Source: JBECKR01 sp040235415 (GTDB lineage: Bacteria; Acidobacteriota; Polarisedimenticolia; Polarisedimenticolales; Polarisedimenticolaceae). From it: a stretch of 21,188 nt of DNA. A model generated the notes under the pieces. The model was not told the DNA's origin and did no database searches. It worked only from the letters and a program-made list of their open reading frames with translations. The stretch spans positions 1 to 21,188 of the forward strand of contig JBECKR010000057.1 in the NCBI GenBank assembly GCA_040235415.1. The letters are read 5' to 3'. Below are positions 5,964 to 13,028 of this stretch, one piece after another. The position numbers and the translations under genes were made by a program. Positions within the stretch are counted from its first letter, which is position 1, and each line of letters opens with the position of its first letter.

Positions 5964-7017
5964 CGCGGAGCGTCCCGACCTTCGCGAGGGACGCCTCGAG
6001 CACGTCGCCGGGGACGATCGGACCGACCCCCTCGGGGGTGCCGGTGAACAGCAGGTCCCCGCGCTCGAGCGTCACGAGTCGCGACGCGAGCGCCACCAAG
6101 TGTGCCACGTCGTGGATCATGTGGGACGTCGAGCCCTTCTGCCGCACCTCGCCGTTGACCTCGAGCGCGATCTCGAGACCGGAGCCATCGCCGACGCGCT
6201 CGCGCGGCACGACCGGCGATACCGGAGCGGAGCCGTCGAACCCCTTCGCGAGCGCCCAGGGCTCGCCCGCCTTCTTGGCCGCCGACTGCAGGTCGCGGAG
6301 CGTCAGGTCGAGCCCGACGGCGTAGCCGAGCACGTGCTCCATCGCCGATTCGGCGGGGATCCGGCACCCGCTGCGACCGATGGCGACCACCATCTCGACC
6401 TCGTGGTGCACGCTCCCGAGCCCGGACGGGATCCGCACGACGCCGCCGTCCTGCACGATCGCGGTCGACGGCTTGAAGAACACGACCGGGGGCGATGCCT
6501 CGGCGTTCCCCATCTCGGCGACGTGTGCGGCGTAGTTCCGCCCCACGGCCACGATCTTCCCGACCCGCAGCCGCTCTCCGGTCCCGTGCACCCAGACGTG
6601 TCCGCCGGGCACGGCGCCGCCCGCAACCGGCTTCTCGCCCGGCTTGTGCGGCCATAGGTGCCACGAACCCTCGGCGGTCGCGACGAGCGTGCCGGTCTCG
6701 TCGAGCACCTCGCCGGACGCGAACGCGACCCGCGACCCGCGCCGCAGCACCCGCCCGCGCGCCGTCAGCGTCCCGCCCCGCGCCCCTTCGAGGTACTGCA
6801 CGGAGAGCGAGATCGTGGCGCACCACCACTCCTTCGGGATCGACGCCACGACCGCCGCGCCGAGGGCGCTGTCGAGCGCCGCAGACAGCACACCGCCGTG
6901 CACGACCCCACGCTTGTTGAGATGGTGCGGCTCGAGCTTCAGGATCCCTTCGGCCTCGCCGTCCGCGACGCGCACCGCACGGATGCCGAGGTATTCGTTG
7001 AACGGGGGGAGCTCCAT
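5944..7017 (-). CDS. Fusion of PaaI-like hotdog thioesterase and fumarylacetoacetate-hydrolase-fold domain
   Basis: A 357-residue two-domain protein. Residues about 1-125 are a hotdog acyl-CoA thioesterase: HHLNKRGVVHGG (31-42), then D49 in the following helix, the spacing seen in PaaI-type enzymes. Residues about 150-357 are an FAH-fold domain of the acylpyruvase/fumarylpyruvate hydrolase type: KIVAVGRNYAAH, FFKPSTAIV, the metal ligands HHEVE (E206, E208) and D237 in GLDLTLRD, then GDLLFTGTPEGVGP. Both halves look catalytically intact, and a single open frame with a Pro/Gly-rich linker (about 122-150) joins them. The expected reactions are thioester hydrolysis and hydrolytic C-C cleavage or decarboxylation of a beta-diketo acid; a shared pathway is inference. 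The ATG at 7017 has no Shine-Dalgarno but lies 6 bases from an extended -10. The gene stands alone. Confidence 0.88.
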   Translation of the reverse strand: MELPPFNEYLGIRAVRVADGEAEGILKLEPHHLNKRGVVHGGVLSAALDSALGAAVVASIPKEWWCATISLSVQYLEGARGGTLTARGRVLRRGSRVAFASGEVLDETGTLVATAEGSWHLWPHKPGEKPVAGGAVPGGHVWVHGTGERLRVGKIVAVGRNYAAHVAEMGNAEASPPVVFFKPSTAIVQDGGVVRIPSGLGSVHHEVEMVVAIGRSGCRIPAESAMEHVLGYAVGLDLTLRDLQSAAKKAGEPWALAKGFDGSAPVSPVVPRERVGDGSGLEIALEVNGEVRQKGSTSHMIHDVAHLVALASRLVTLERGDLLFTGTPEGVGPIVPGDVLEASLAKVGTLRVTVEGV

Positions 7018-7023
7018 GCCGCC

Positions 7024-7032
7024 AAGATACCA
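7024..7032 (-). promoter_or_regulatory. Extended -10 promoter for the thioesterase-FAH gene
   Basis: On the minus strand this reads TG-G-TATCTT, followed by six bases and the ATG at 7017. No -35 match or Shine-Dalgarno is seen. The geometry predicts a leaderless mRNA. Confidence 0.5.
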
Positions 7033-7056
7033 GAATCCGGGACCGGTCGATCGAGG

Positions 7057-7085
7057 TTGGCCCGACGCCGATCCTGCGGCACAAT
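7057..7085 (+). promoter_or_regulatory. Sigma70-like promoter for the small exported protein
   Basis: TTGGCC at 7057-7062 and CACAAT at 7080-7085 are 17 bases apart, each matching its consensus at four or more positions. The predicted start near 7092 leaves a short leader containing the Shine-Dalgarno GGGGGAG (7099-7105). Confidence 0.4.
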
Positions 7086-7107
7086 CGCACGGCACGACGG
7101 GGGAGCC

Positions 7108-7530
7108 ATGCGCACGACGCTCGTCGCCGCGACTCTGCTCGCGGCCCTGGTGACGCCGGGATGCGGACGCCGCACCGTGGTCACGACCTACCCGTACACG
7201 TTCCCGGGCGAAACGGAGCTCCGCGCCCGGCAGTCCTGGGTCGGCCACACCGAGGAGGAGCTGACCGACAAGCTCGGAACCCCGACGCGGACGGAGACCG
7301 ACGGCAAGGGCGGTCGCGAGTTGGTCTACGAGCGCGACCGCGCCGTCGAAGTCCACGCGGGCTCGGACGCTCGCACCGACCCGGTGCCCCGCGGCCGCGA
7401 CGTCGACAAGAAGGAGATCGCGCGCTTCTTCGTGGGGCCGGACGGCGTGATCTACCGCGCGGACGTCTCCGCCGAGGCGTGGCGCAAGGGGCTGGTGCCG
7501 CCGCCGCCGTCGAAGGACGACGCGCCCTAG
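7108..7530 (+). CDS. Small exported protein, probable lipoprotein (SmpA/OmlA-like segment)
   Basis: A 140-residue protein with a signal sequence, MRTTLVAATLLAALVTPGC. C19 could be lipidated, although the preceding TPG is a non-canonical lipobox. The segment WVGHTEEELTDKLGTPTRTETDGKGGRELVY resembles the short repeat of SmpA/OmlA-type outer-membrane lipoproteins, in which a Gly-x-[ST]-xxx-[ILV]-xxx-LG-x-P pattern recurs. The C-terminal half ends in a Pro-rich tail. A periplasmic or envelope location is likely. The function is unknown and the SmpA resemblance is weak. The ATG at 7108 is supported by GGGGGAG, though the 2-base spacing is short. Its stop codon shares the tetranucleotide CTAG (7527-7530) with the stop of the convergent ATPase gene. 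Confidence 0.7.
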   Translation: MRTTLVAATLLAALVTPGCGRRTVVTTYPYTFPGETELRARQSWVGHTEEELTDKLGTPTRTETDGKGGRELVYERDRAVEVHAGSDARTDPVPRGRDVDKKEIARFFVGPDGVIYRADVSAEAWRKGLVPPPPSKDDAP

Positions 7531-8267
7531 GCCGCCGCCTGCTCGTCCCGCACGATGCGGCCGTCGCGGATCTCGACGACCCGCGGCGCGCGGCGGGCGA
7601 GGGCGAGGTCGTGCGTGATCACGAGGATCGTGCGGCCCTGGCGCCAGAGGTCCTCGAACAGCGACATGATGTCGCCGCCCGAGGAGGTGTCGAGGTTGCC
7701 GGTCGGCTCGTCGGCCAGCAGGATGTCGGGCTCCATCGCGAGGGCGCGGGCGATCGCGACGCGCTGCATCTGGCCGCCCGACAGCTCGGTCGGCTTGTGG
7801 TCCATGCGGTCGCCGAGACCGACCTTGGCGAGCACGGCCTCCACCCGCTCCTTGCGGCGCCGCTTCGGAACGGCGCCGAACAGCATCGGCATCTCGACGT
7901 TCTCGTACGACGAGATGTGCGGCAGGAGGTTGAAGTTCTGGAACACGAACCCGATGCGGCGGTTGCGGATGTCGGCGAGACGCTCGCGGTCGAGCCCCGA
8001 CACCGCTTGGCCGCGCAGGCGGTACTCGCCCGAGGTCGGAGTGTCGAGGCAGCCGATCAGGTTCATGAGGGTCGACTTCCCCGATCCCGAAGGACCGACG
8101 ATCGCGACGAACTCCCCGGCCCGGACCTCGAGATCGATCGACCTCAACGCCTCGACCTCGACCTTGCCGGTGTCGTAGACCTTGCGGATCCGCTCCATCC
8201 GGATGATCTCGCCGTCGACGTGGCCCGGCTCGGTCCGGGACGATCGGAACATGCCCGAGAGGTTCAT
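7527..8267 (-). CDS. MacB-type ABC transporter ATPase
   Basis: A 246-residue ATPase energising the adjacent permeases at the cytoplasmic face. Walker A is GPSGSGKST (58-66), the Q-loop lies in FVFQNFNLLPH, the signature is LSGGQMQRVAIARAL, Walker B is ILLADEPTGNLD and the H-loop is VITHD. FNLLPH and the ADEPTGNLD form are characteristic of the MacB/LolD/FtsE branch. The ATG at 8267 lies 8 bases past the permease stop. An in-frame GTG at 8279 overlaps that stop (GTGA) and is an equally plausible start, adding four residues. The frame is open far upstream, but that sequence is a shadow of the permease gene. It is the last gene of the four-gene operon. Confidence 0.93.
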   Translation of the reverse strand: MNLSGMFRSSRTEPGHVDGEIIRMERIRKVYDTGKVEVEALRSIDLEVRAGEFVAIVGPSGSGKSTLMNLIGCLDTPTSGEYRLRGQAVSGLDRERLADIRNRRIGFVFQNFNLLPHISSYENVEMPMLFGAVPKRRRKERVEAVLAKVGLGDRMDHKPTELSGGQMQRVAIARALAMEPDILLADEPTGNLDTSSGGDIMSLFEDLWRQGRTILVITHDLALARRAPRVVEIRDGRIVRDEQAAA

Positions 8268-8275
8268 CGCGTGCC

Positions 8276-9529
8276 TCACTCGTAGCGCAGCGTCTCGACA
8301 GGGTCGACCGAGGCCGCCCGCCGAGCCGGAAAGTACCCCGCCAGCATTCCCATGATCCCGAGGATCGCCGCCGACCCGAGACCGATCGGGAGCGACAGCG
8401 TCGGTTTGCCGAGGAGCGCCAAGGCGTCGCTCCCCTCGGTCGGGAGCATCGCGAGGAGTCCGATGATCCCGGTCGCGGCGAGCAGGCCGATCAGCCCCCC
8501 GAGCACCGTGTAGGACAGCCCCTCGAGCACGATCGGTCCCGTGATCCAGCCGCGGCGCGCGCCGAGCGCCATCTTCACGCCGATCTCGCGGGTGCGCTCC
8601 TTGACGACGGCGTACATGATGTTCGCGACGCCGATGCCGCCGACGATCAGCGTGAGGGCGCCGATGACGCCGAGGAAGATCTGGATCCCGACGACCATCA
8701 TGAGGGTCGTCTTCTGGGTCTCGACCGTGTCCCACACGCCGAACACGCGGTCGTCGTCGGGGTCGAAGCCGTACTTCGCCCCCAAGACCTCGTTGACCTC
8801 GTGCAGCACCGTCTTCATGTGAGCGGGGACCTTCGGCTTGACGACGAGGTTCGAGAGCGTCTCGCGGCCGAACTGCGCCTTGTAGGTCGTGATCGGAATG
8901 ACGGCGTGCTCCGCTTCGCTGCCGCCGTAGTTCCCCATCATGACCTTCTCGATCATGACCCCGACGACGGTGTAGGGGACCTTGTTGACGAGCAGCGTCG
9001 TTCCGACCGGGTCGGCGTCGCCGTAGAGGTGCTTCGCGAGCTCGTCGCCGAGGAAGATGACGCGGCGCTGCAGCCGCTCGTCGGTCGGATTGAGGAATCG
9101 CCCGCCGGGACGGGGGATGTGGTTGCGCATCTCGCCGTAGGCGAAGCTCGCGCCGATCACCCGCGCCGGATAGGTGTTGTCTCCGTGCTCGAGCGAGACG
9201 CGGAAGTTGTGGATCTCCCCGGCGACGCCGGCGAGGTCCGGGACGCGCTCGGAGAGCAGCGCGACGTCCTCGATCTTCGGACGGATCGGCCGACCCGCGG
9301 GAAGGCCGTGCCACGGGCGGCCGGTCTCGCCCGGCCACAGGATCGCGAGGCCGTTTCCCAGACCGTGGCTTCCGCGCACGAGGCTCGTGCGCAGCCCCTC
9401 GCCGAACGACAGCATCAGGATCAACGACAGCGAGCCCCACGCGATCGCGGCGACCGTCAGGACCGCGCGCTTCGCCTGGACCCGCGAGGATCGCAGGAAC
9501 AGCTGGAAGATGAGGCCGGCTCGGGGCAT
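8276..9529 (-). CDS. MacB/FtsX-family ABC permease, second paralogue
   Basis: A 417-residue permease with the MacB layout: one N-terminal membrane segment (about 22-43, AVLTVAAIAWGSLSLILM), a periplasmic MacB core domain of about 230 residues, then three C-terminal segments from about 280. The third-quarter sequence GALTLIVGGIGVANIM followed by KERTREIGVKMALGARR is the FtsX-domain signature. The C-terminal GYFPARRAASVDPVETLRYE is the usual MacB ending. The core contains GGRFLNPTDER-x-x-RRV-x-FLGDEL, closely matching the upstream permease, so the two are paralogues and could pair in the membrane. The ATG at 9529 has GAGGGAGG overlapping the upstream stop, with a 16-base gap between genes. Confidence 0.93.
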   Translation of the reverse strand: MPRAGLIFQLFLRSSRVQAKRAVLTVAAIAWGSLSLILMLSFGEGLRTSLVRGSHGLGNGLAILWPGETGRPWHGLPAGRPIRPKIEDVALLSERVPDLAGVAGEIHNFRVSLEHGDNTYPARVIGASFAYGEMRNHIPRPGGRFLNPTDERLQRRVIFLGDELAKHLYGDADPVGTTLLVNKVPYTVVGVMIEKVMMGNYGGSEAEHAVIPITTYKAQFGRETLSNLVVKPKVPAHMKTVLHEVNEVLGAKYGFDPDDDRVFGVWDTVETQKTTLMMVVGIQIFLGVIGALTLIVGGIGVANIMYAVVKERTREIGVKMALGARRGWITGPIVLEGLSYTVLGGLIGLLAATGIIGLLAMLPTEGSDALALLGKPTLSLPIGLGSAAILGIMGMLAGYFPARRAASVDPVETLRYE

Positions 9530-9545
9530 CGCGCTCTCGCCTCCC

Positions 9546-10775
9546 TCAGACCTTCATCGCGACGACCGGGTCGAGCGCCGCGGCCGACCGCGCCGGGAAC
9601 CAGCCCGCCGCGAATCCGATCGCTCCGAGGAGCCCGGCGGTGATCGTCGCCACGAACGGGGATACCTCGGGCACGCCGATGTACTCCGTGGCGCCGAAGG
9701 ACGGCACCACGGCGCAGATCGCGGCGGTCAGCCCGAGACCCAGGATCCCGCCGGTCGCCGTGATCGCGAACGTCTCGATCATGAACTGCGTCAGGACGCG
9801 GCCGGGCCGGGCGCCGAGCGCCATCTTGATGCCGATCTCGCGGGTGCGCTCCTCCACGACGACGTTCATGATGTTCGAAACCCCGATGCCGCCGACGATC
9901 AGCGTCATCGAGCCGACGATCCCCAGGAACAGGTTGAACGCCAGCATGAAGGTGTTGAGGAACTTCCCCGCCTCGCTGAGGTCCCACATCTGGAGAGCCT
10001 CCTCGTCCTTGGGGTCGAAGCGGTGCTTCCTGGCGAGGATGTCGTAGACCTGTTTCTTGACCGAGCCGGTCGCCGCGACCGAGTCGGCCTGGAAGATGAG
10101 CATGTCGATGTACTTGTCGCCGTGCAGGGCCCGGAAGGTCGCGGCCGGTATGAACAGCTTGCCCTTGTCGCGGCCCGAGTAGCTCGAGTCCTGCTCCTTC
10201 GGCTTCATGACCCCGACGATCGTGAACGGCGAGCCGCCGAGGCGCACCACCTGGCCGACGGCGCCGCCCGAGCCGAAAAGCTGCTCCGAGAGCTCGTTTC
10301 CGATGAACGCGACCCGGCGCTTCTCGCGCTCGTCGATCGGGTTCAGGAACCTGCCGCCCGCCTGCGGGATGAGGTTTCGCATCTCGCCGAACGGGGGCTC
10401 GACCCCCTCGACGTCGACCGAGAGCACGCGGCGGCCGATCTGGAGCTTGAACGGCGCCTCGTACTCGGCCGAGATCGCCTCGAGGCCGATCGTCTTGCGC
10501 CGCAGGAGGTCGACGTCGCGCTCGGTCAGCCGGATCGCGCGGCCCTTGCCCAGCCCCTCGTAGGGGATCGAGGTCAGCGCCGGCCAGGTCATCACGATGT
10601 TGTTGCCGAGCCCGGCGGAGTTCTTGAGGAGCTGCGCGTGGAGACCCTCGCCGAACGCCAGCAGGAGACTGACCGCGGCCGTCCCCCACACGATCCCGAA
10701 CACCGTCAGGAACGTCCGGAGCTTCTGCCCGCGCAGGTCCCGGAGGATCTGGCGGATCGAGTCGACCGCGGCCAT
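9546..10775 (-). CDS. MacB/FtsX-family ABC permease, first paralogue
   Basis: A 409-residue permease lacking a fused ATPase. TM1 lies at about 20-42 (LRTFLTVFGIVWGTAAVSLLLAF), followed by the periplasmic core, then IVGSMTLIVGGIGVSNIM and EERTREIGIKMALGARP at the start of the FtsX-type membrane domain, and the C-terminal GWFPARSAAALDPVVAMKV. The shared GGRFLNPIDERE-x-RRVAFIGNEL shows common ancestry with the next gene. It probably forms a heterodimer with that protein around the shared ATPase and receives the adaptor encoded just upstream. The ATG at 10775 has GGGGAGG (10783-10789); the gap from the adaptor gene is 18 bases. The exported substrate (peptide, lipid or antibiotic-like molecule) is not evident. 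Confidence 0.93.
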   Translation of the reverse strand: MAAVDSIRQILRDLRGQKLRTFLTVFGIVWGTAAVSLLLAFGEGLHAQLLKNSAGLGNNIVMTWPALTSIPYEGLGKGRAIRLTERDVDLLRRKTIGLEAISAEYEAPFKLQIGRRVLSVDVEGVEPPFGEMRNLIPQAGGRFLNPIDEREKRRVAFIGNELSEQLFGSGGAVGQVVRLGGSPFTIVGVMKPKEQDSSYSGRDKGKLFIPAATFRALHGDKYIDMLIFQADSVAATGSVKKQVYDILARKHRFDPKDEEALQMWDLSEAGKFLNTFMLAFNLFLGIVGSMTLIVGGIGVSNIMNVVVEERTREIGIKMALGARPGRVLTQFMIETFAITATGGILGLGLTAAICAVVPSFGATEYIGVPEVSPFVATITAGLLGAIGFAAGWFPARSAAALDPVVAMKV

Positions 10776-10793
10776 CGCGACGCCTCCCCGGGA

Positions 10794-11903
10794 TCAGCCG
10801 ATGATGTCGCGCGGCGGCCGTTGCACGACCTTGGCGCCTTCCTCGAGTCCGCCGGTGACCTCGATGCTGAGGCCGTCCGACAGCCCGGTCGCGATCTCGT
10901 GCTTCACCGGCTCGCCGTCCGGGGCCTTCGGAGGAAGCTCGACGAACGTGCGCTTGCCGTCGTCCTCGAATTTCACCAGACGCTCCGGCAGGACCAGGAC
11001 GCCGGTCTTCTCCCGGATAACGACGTCGGCGTTGGCCGAGAATCCCGCCCGCAGGGCGACGTCCTCGGCAGGGTCGAGCTCGATCTCGACCTCGAACAGC
11101 TTGGCGTTGTCCTTCTCGATCGCCTGCGGCGCGATGCGGGTGACCTTGCCGGTCACGACCGCGTCCGGGAGCGCGCCGATCTTGAGGCGCGCCGGGAGCC
11201 CGACGCGGAGCTTGCCGACGTCGATCTCGTCGACCGTGCCGCGGAAGATGAGGTCGGACATGTCGGCGAGCTGCGCCATCTCGGTCCCTTCCTGGTAGCT
11301 CGTCAACGGCACGACCGGGTCGCCCGGGTCCACCGCGCGGGTCAGCACGATGCCGTCCGCGGGCGCCCGGACGATCGACTCGAGGTCCTTGCCGCGTCCG
11401 TCGATCCGGCCCTTGCGGAGCAGCTGGAACTGGTCTTCGGCCTTGCCGGCGTCGATGCGGGCCTGCTCGAACGACTCGCGGCGGGCGTCGAGGATGTCCT
11501 GCGCGATGATCCCCTGGGCGAACAGCTCCCGAGCGCGGTTCCAGTCGGCCTCGGCCTTGCGGAACGTCGATTTCGCCGACTCGACGGCGCGCTCGGCGGC
11601 GACGATCTCGGACGGGGTCGGGTCGGGGGTGATCTCGAACAGCGTGTCCCCGGCGCGAACCCGGTCCCCGACATCCACGGCGCAGCGGCGCACGATCCCC
11701 GAGATCTTGGACTTGATCTTGAACTTCAACCGCGGCTCGATCTGGCCCACGGCGACGGCCTTTTCCGTGATGTCGCCGCGCGCGACCGCGACGAGGGTGA
11801 GGCCGTGGTCGTCCGGCTCGCGGCTCTGCAGCCAGGCGTACCCGCCGACCGCGACCCCGCAGAGGACCGCGAGAACAGCCAAGTATCTCAGTACCCGGCG
11901 CAT
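10794..11903 (-). CDS. MacA/HlyD-type periplasmic adaptor (membrane fusion protein)
   Basis: A 369-residue adaptor. It has an N-terminal membrane anchor (about 5-24, LRYLAVLAVLCGVAVGGYAWL) and a barrel-sandwich (lipoyl-like) half, GQIEPRLKFKIKSKISGIVRRCAVDVGDRVRAGDTLFEI. A helical hairpin spans about residues 98-170, and the second lipoyl half is IVRAPADGIVLTRAVDPGDPV. Beta-barrel and membrane-proximal domains follow (LRVGLPARLKI, then ALRAGFSANADVVI). It should dock the permease pair and funnel substrate across the periplasm. No outer-membrane TolC-like gene is in the window. The ATG at 11903 has a strong Shine-Dalgarno, GGAAGGAGC (11910-11918). It is the first gene of the exporter operon. 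I find no convincing promoter in the 106 bases upstream. Confidence 0.92.
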   Translation of the reverse strand: MRRVLRYLAVLAVLCGVAVGGYAWLQSREPDDHGLTLVAVARGDITEKAVAVGQIEPRLKFKIKSKISGIVRRCAVDVGDRVRAGDTLFEITPDPTPSEIVAAERAVESAKSTFRKAEADWNRARELFAQGIIAQDILDARRESFEQARIDAGKAEDQFQLLRKGRIDGRGKDLESIVRAPADGIVLTRAVDPGDPVVPLTSYQEGTEMAQLADMSDLIFRGTVDEIDVGKLRVGLPARLKIGALPDAVVTGKVTRIAPQAIEKDNAKLFEVEIELDPAEDVALRAGFSANADVVIREKTGVLVLPERLVKFEDDGKRTFVELPPKAPDGEPVKHEIATGLSDGLSIEVTGGLEEGAKVVQRPPRDIIG

Positions 11904-12009
11904 CGGTTCGCTCCTTCCGATTGGGCGGTCATGGGGGGATCCCGCCGCCGCACACTCCTAGTAACGTCCCGGAGCGCCGGGCGGTTGCATCGGATGTCGC
12001 CGGAATCGG
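11904..12009 (-). other. Gap between rhomboid gene and exporter operon
   Basis: These 106 bases contain one short hairpin, CCCGG-AGCG-CCGGG at 11968-11981, without a following T-run. I find no promoter with both elements or with the extended -10 seen elsewhere. The exporter operon may therefore be read through from the rhomboid gene or use a promoter I cannot recognise. Confidence 0.4.
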
Positions 12010-13002
12010 TCAGACCAGGGCGAACGCCACCCTCGCGAACGCGTACACGACCGCCAGGACGCCGACCGCCGCGAGCGTCTGCCACAGCGCCGCGTGGCGG
12101 CGGTCGCGGTACGGTCCGTACGGCAGGACGAAGCCGAGAGCAAAGCCCGTGACGAGCCCGCCGATGTGGGCGGCGTGGTCCACGCTGCCCATGAGGAGCG
12201 AGAACGCCAGGATGTACAGCAGGTAGCGGAGCATGGCGCTCTTGACGCGCTCGCCCGCCGCGCCGCCCCGACGCACGCCGTAGGCGATCAGAAGCCCCAT
12301 GAGCCCCAGGATCGCCCCCGAAGCGCCCAGCGTGAGCTTGAACCCGCCCCAGAGCGAGCTCCAACCCAGGCTGAGCGCGAAGCCGGCGATCCCGCTCGCG
12401 AGGTACGCGACGAAGAACCGCTCGGTGCCGTACTCCTCCTCGACGGTCGGGGCGAGCTGCAGGAAGACGTAACAGTTGAAGAAGAAGTGCAGCAACCCGG
12501 CGTGCAGGAAGATCGGCGGGATGAGCCGCCACCAGTCGGCGGGGCCCTGGACCAGGGGGGTGTACAGCGCCCCGAACCGCACCAGGGTCCGGCCGAAGTC
12601 GTCCGGGAAGAACAGCAGCGACGAGAAGCCGCCGTCCCGCCCGGAGCGGATCAGCACCATGACCATGAGCGCGAACCAGAAGCCGTTGACGAGCAGGATC
12701 AGGGCGGTCGTGGTGGTCGCGCCCGGAAACAGGTTCGAGAGCGCCCGCCCGAGCCCCGGCGCCCGCACGCCGGCCATCGGGGCGGAGCACTCCGGGCAGC
12801 GGCCGGCGCCCCGGGGGACGAGCGCGCGGCAGGACGGGCACATCTTGTGCGGCGCGCGCGCCGAGCGCCAGAACATCAGCGCCTGGAGCCCGCTCTCGCC
12901 GAGCTGCTGGCGGCGCTGGTTCCAGCGCCATCGCAGTCGCGTGCCGTGCAGGCCGAGTGCATCGAGGGCGCGCGCCAGGAGATCGATGAGCTTGTCGAGC
13001 AA
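12010..13002 (-). CDS. Rhomboid-family intramembrane serine protease with N-terminal zinc ribbon
   Basis: About 330 residues. An N-terminal basic helical stretch is followed by a zinc ribbon, C55-x2-C58-x10-C69-x2-C72, and then a rhomboid core of at least six membrane segments. The active site is complete: H172 and N176 in LLHFFFNC, the nucleophile S228 in GASGA, and H279 in HAAHIGGL, matching the GlpG pattern. It should cleave transmembrane substrates within the bilayer, with the ribbon on the cytoplasmic side for substrate or partner binding. The start is uncertain: no ATG precedes the ribbon closely, and TTG at 13002, with GGGACGGGA just before it, is the best initiator. ATG codons at residues 43 and 54 are alternatives. 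It begins 26 bases after the upstream gene's stop, so cotranscription is likely. Confidence 0.85.
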   Translation of the reverse strand: MLDKLIDLLARALDALGLHGTRLRWRWNQRRQQLGESGLQALMFWRSARAPHKMCPSCRALVPRGAGRCPECSAPMAGVRAPGLGRALSNLFPGATTTTALILLVNGFWFALMVMVLIRSGRDGGFSSLLFFPDDFGRTLVRFGALYTPLVQGPADWWRLIPPIFLHAGLLHFFFNCYVFLQLAPTVEEEYGTERFFVAYLASGIAGFALSLGWSSLWGGFKLTLGASGAILGLMGLLIAYGVRRGGAAGERVKSAMLRYLLYILAFSLLMGSVDHAAHIGGLVTGFALGFVLPYGPYRDRRHAALWQTLAAVGVLAVVYAFARVAFALV

Positions 13003-13028
13003 GGTCCCGTCCCGATCCGTCGCCCCGG

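Noticed and set aside
7527..9440. Apparent 637-residue protein ending in the MacB-type ATPase
   Set aside because: Residues before the ATPase start are a shadow frame of the permease gene and contain no domain.
9174..12152. Very long plus-strand frame (992 codons) across the exporter operon
   Set aside because: It is antisense to the adaptor and permease genes, is dominated by charged low-complexity sequence, and shows no recognisable domain.
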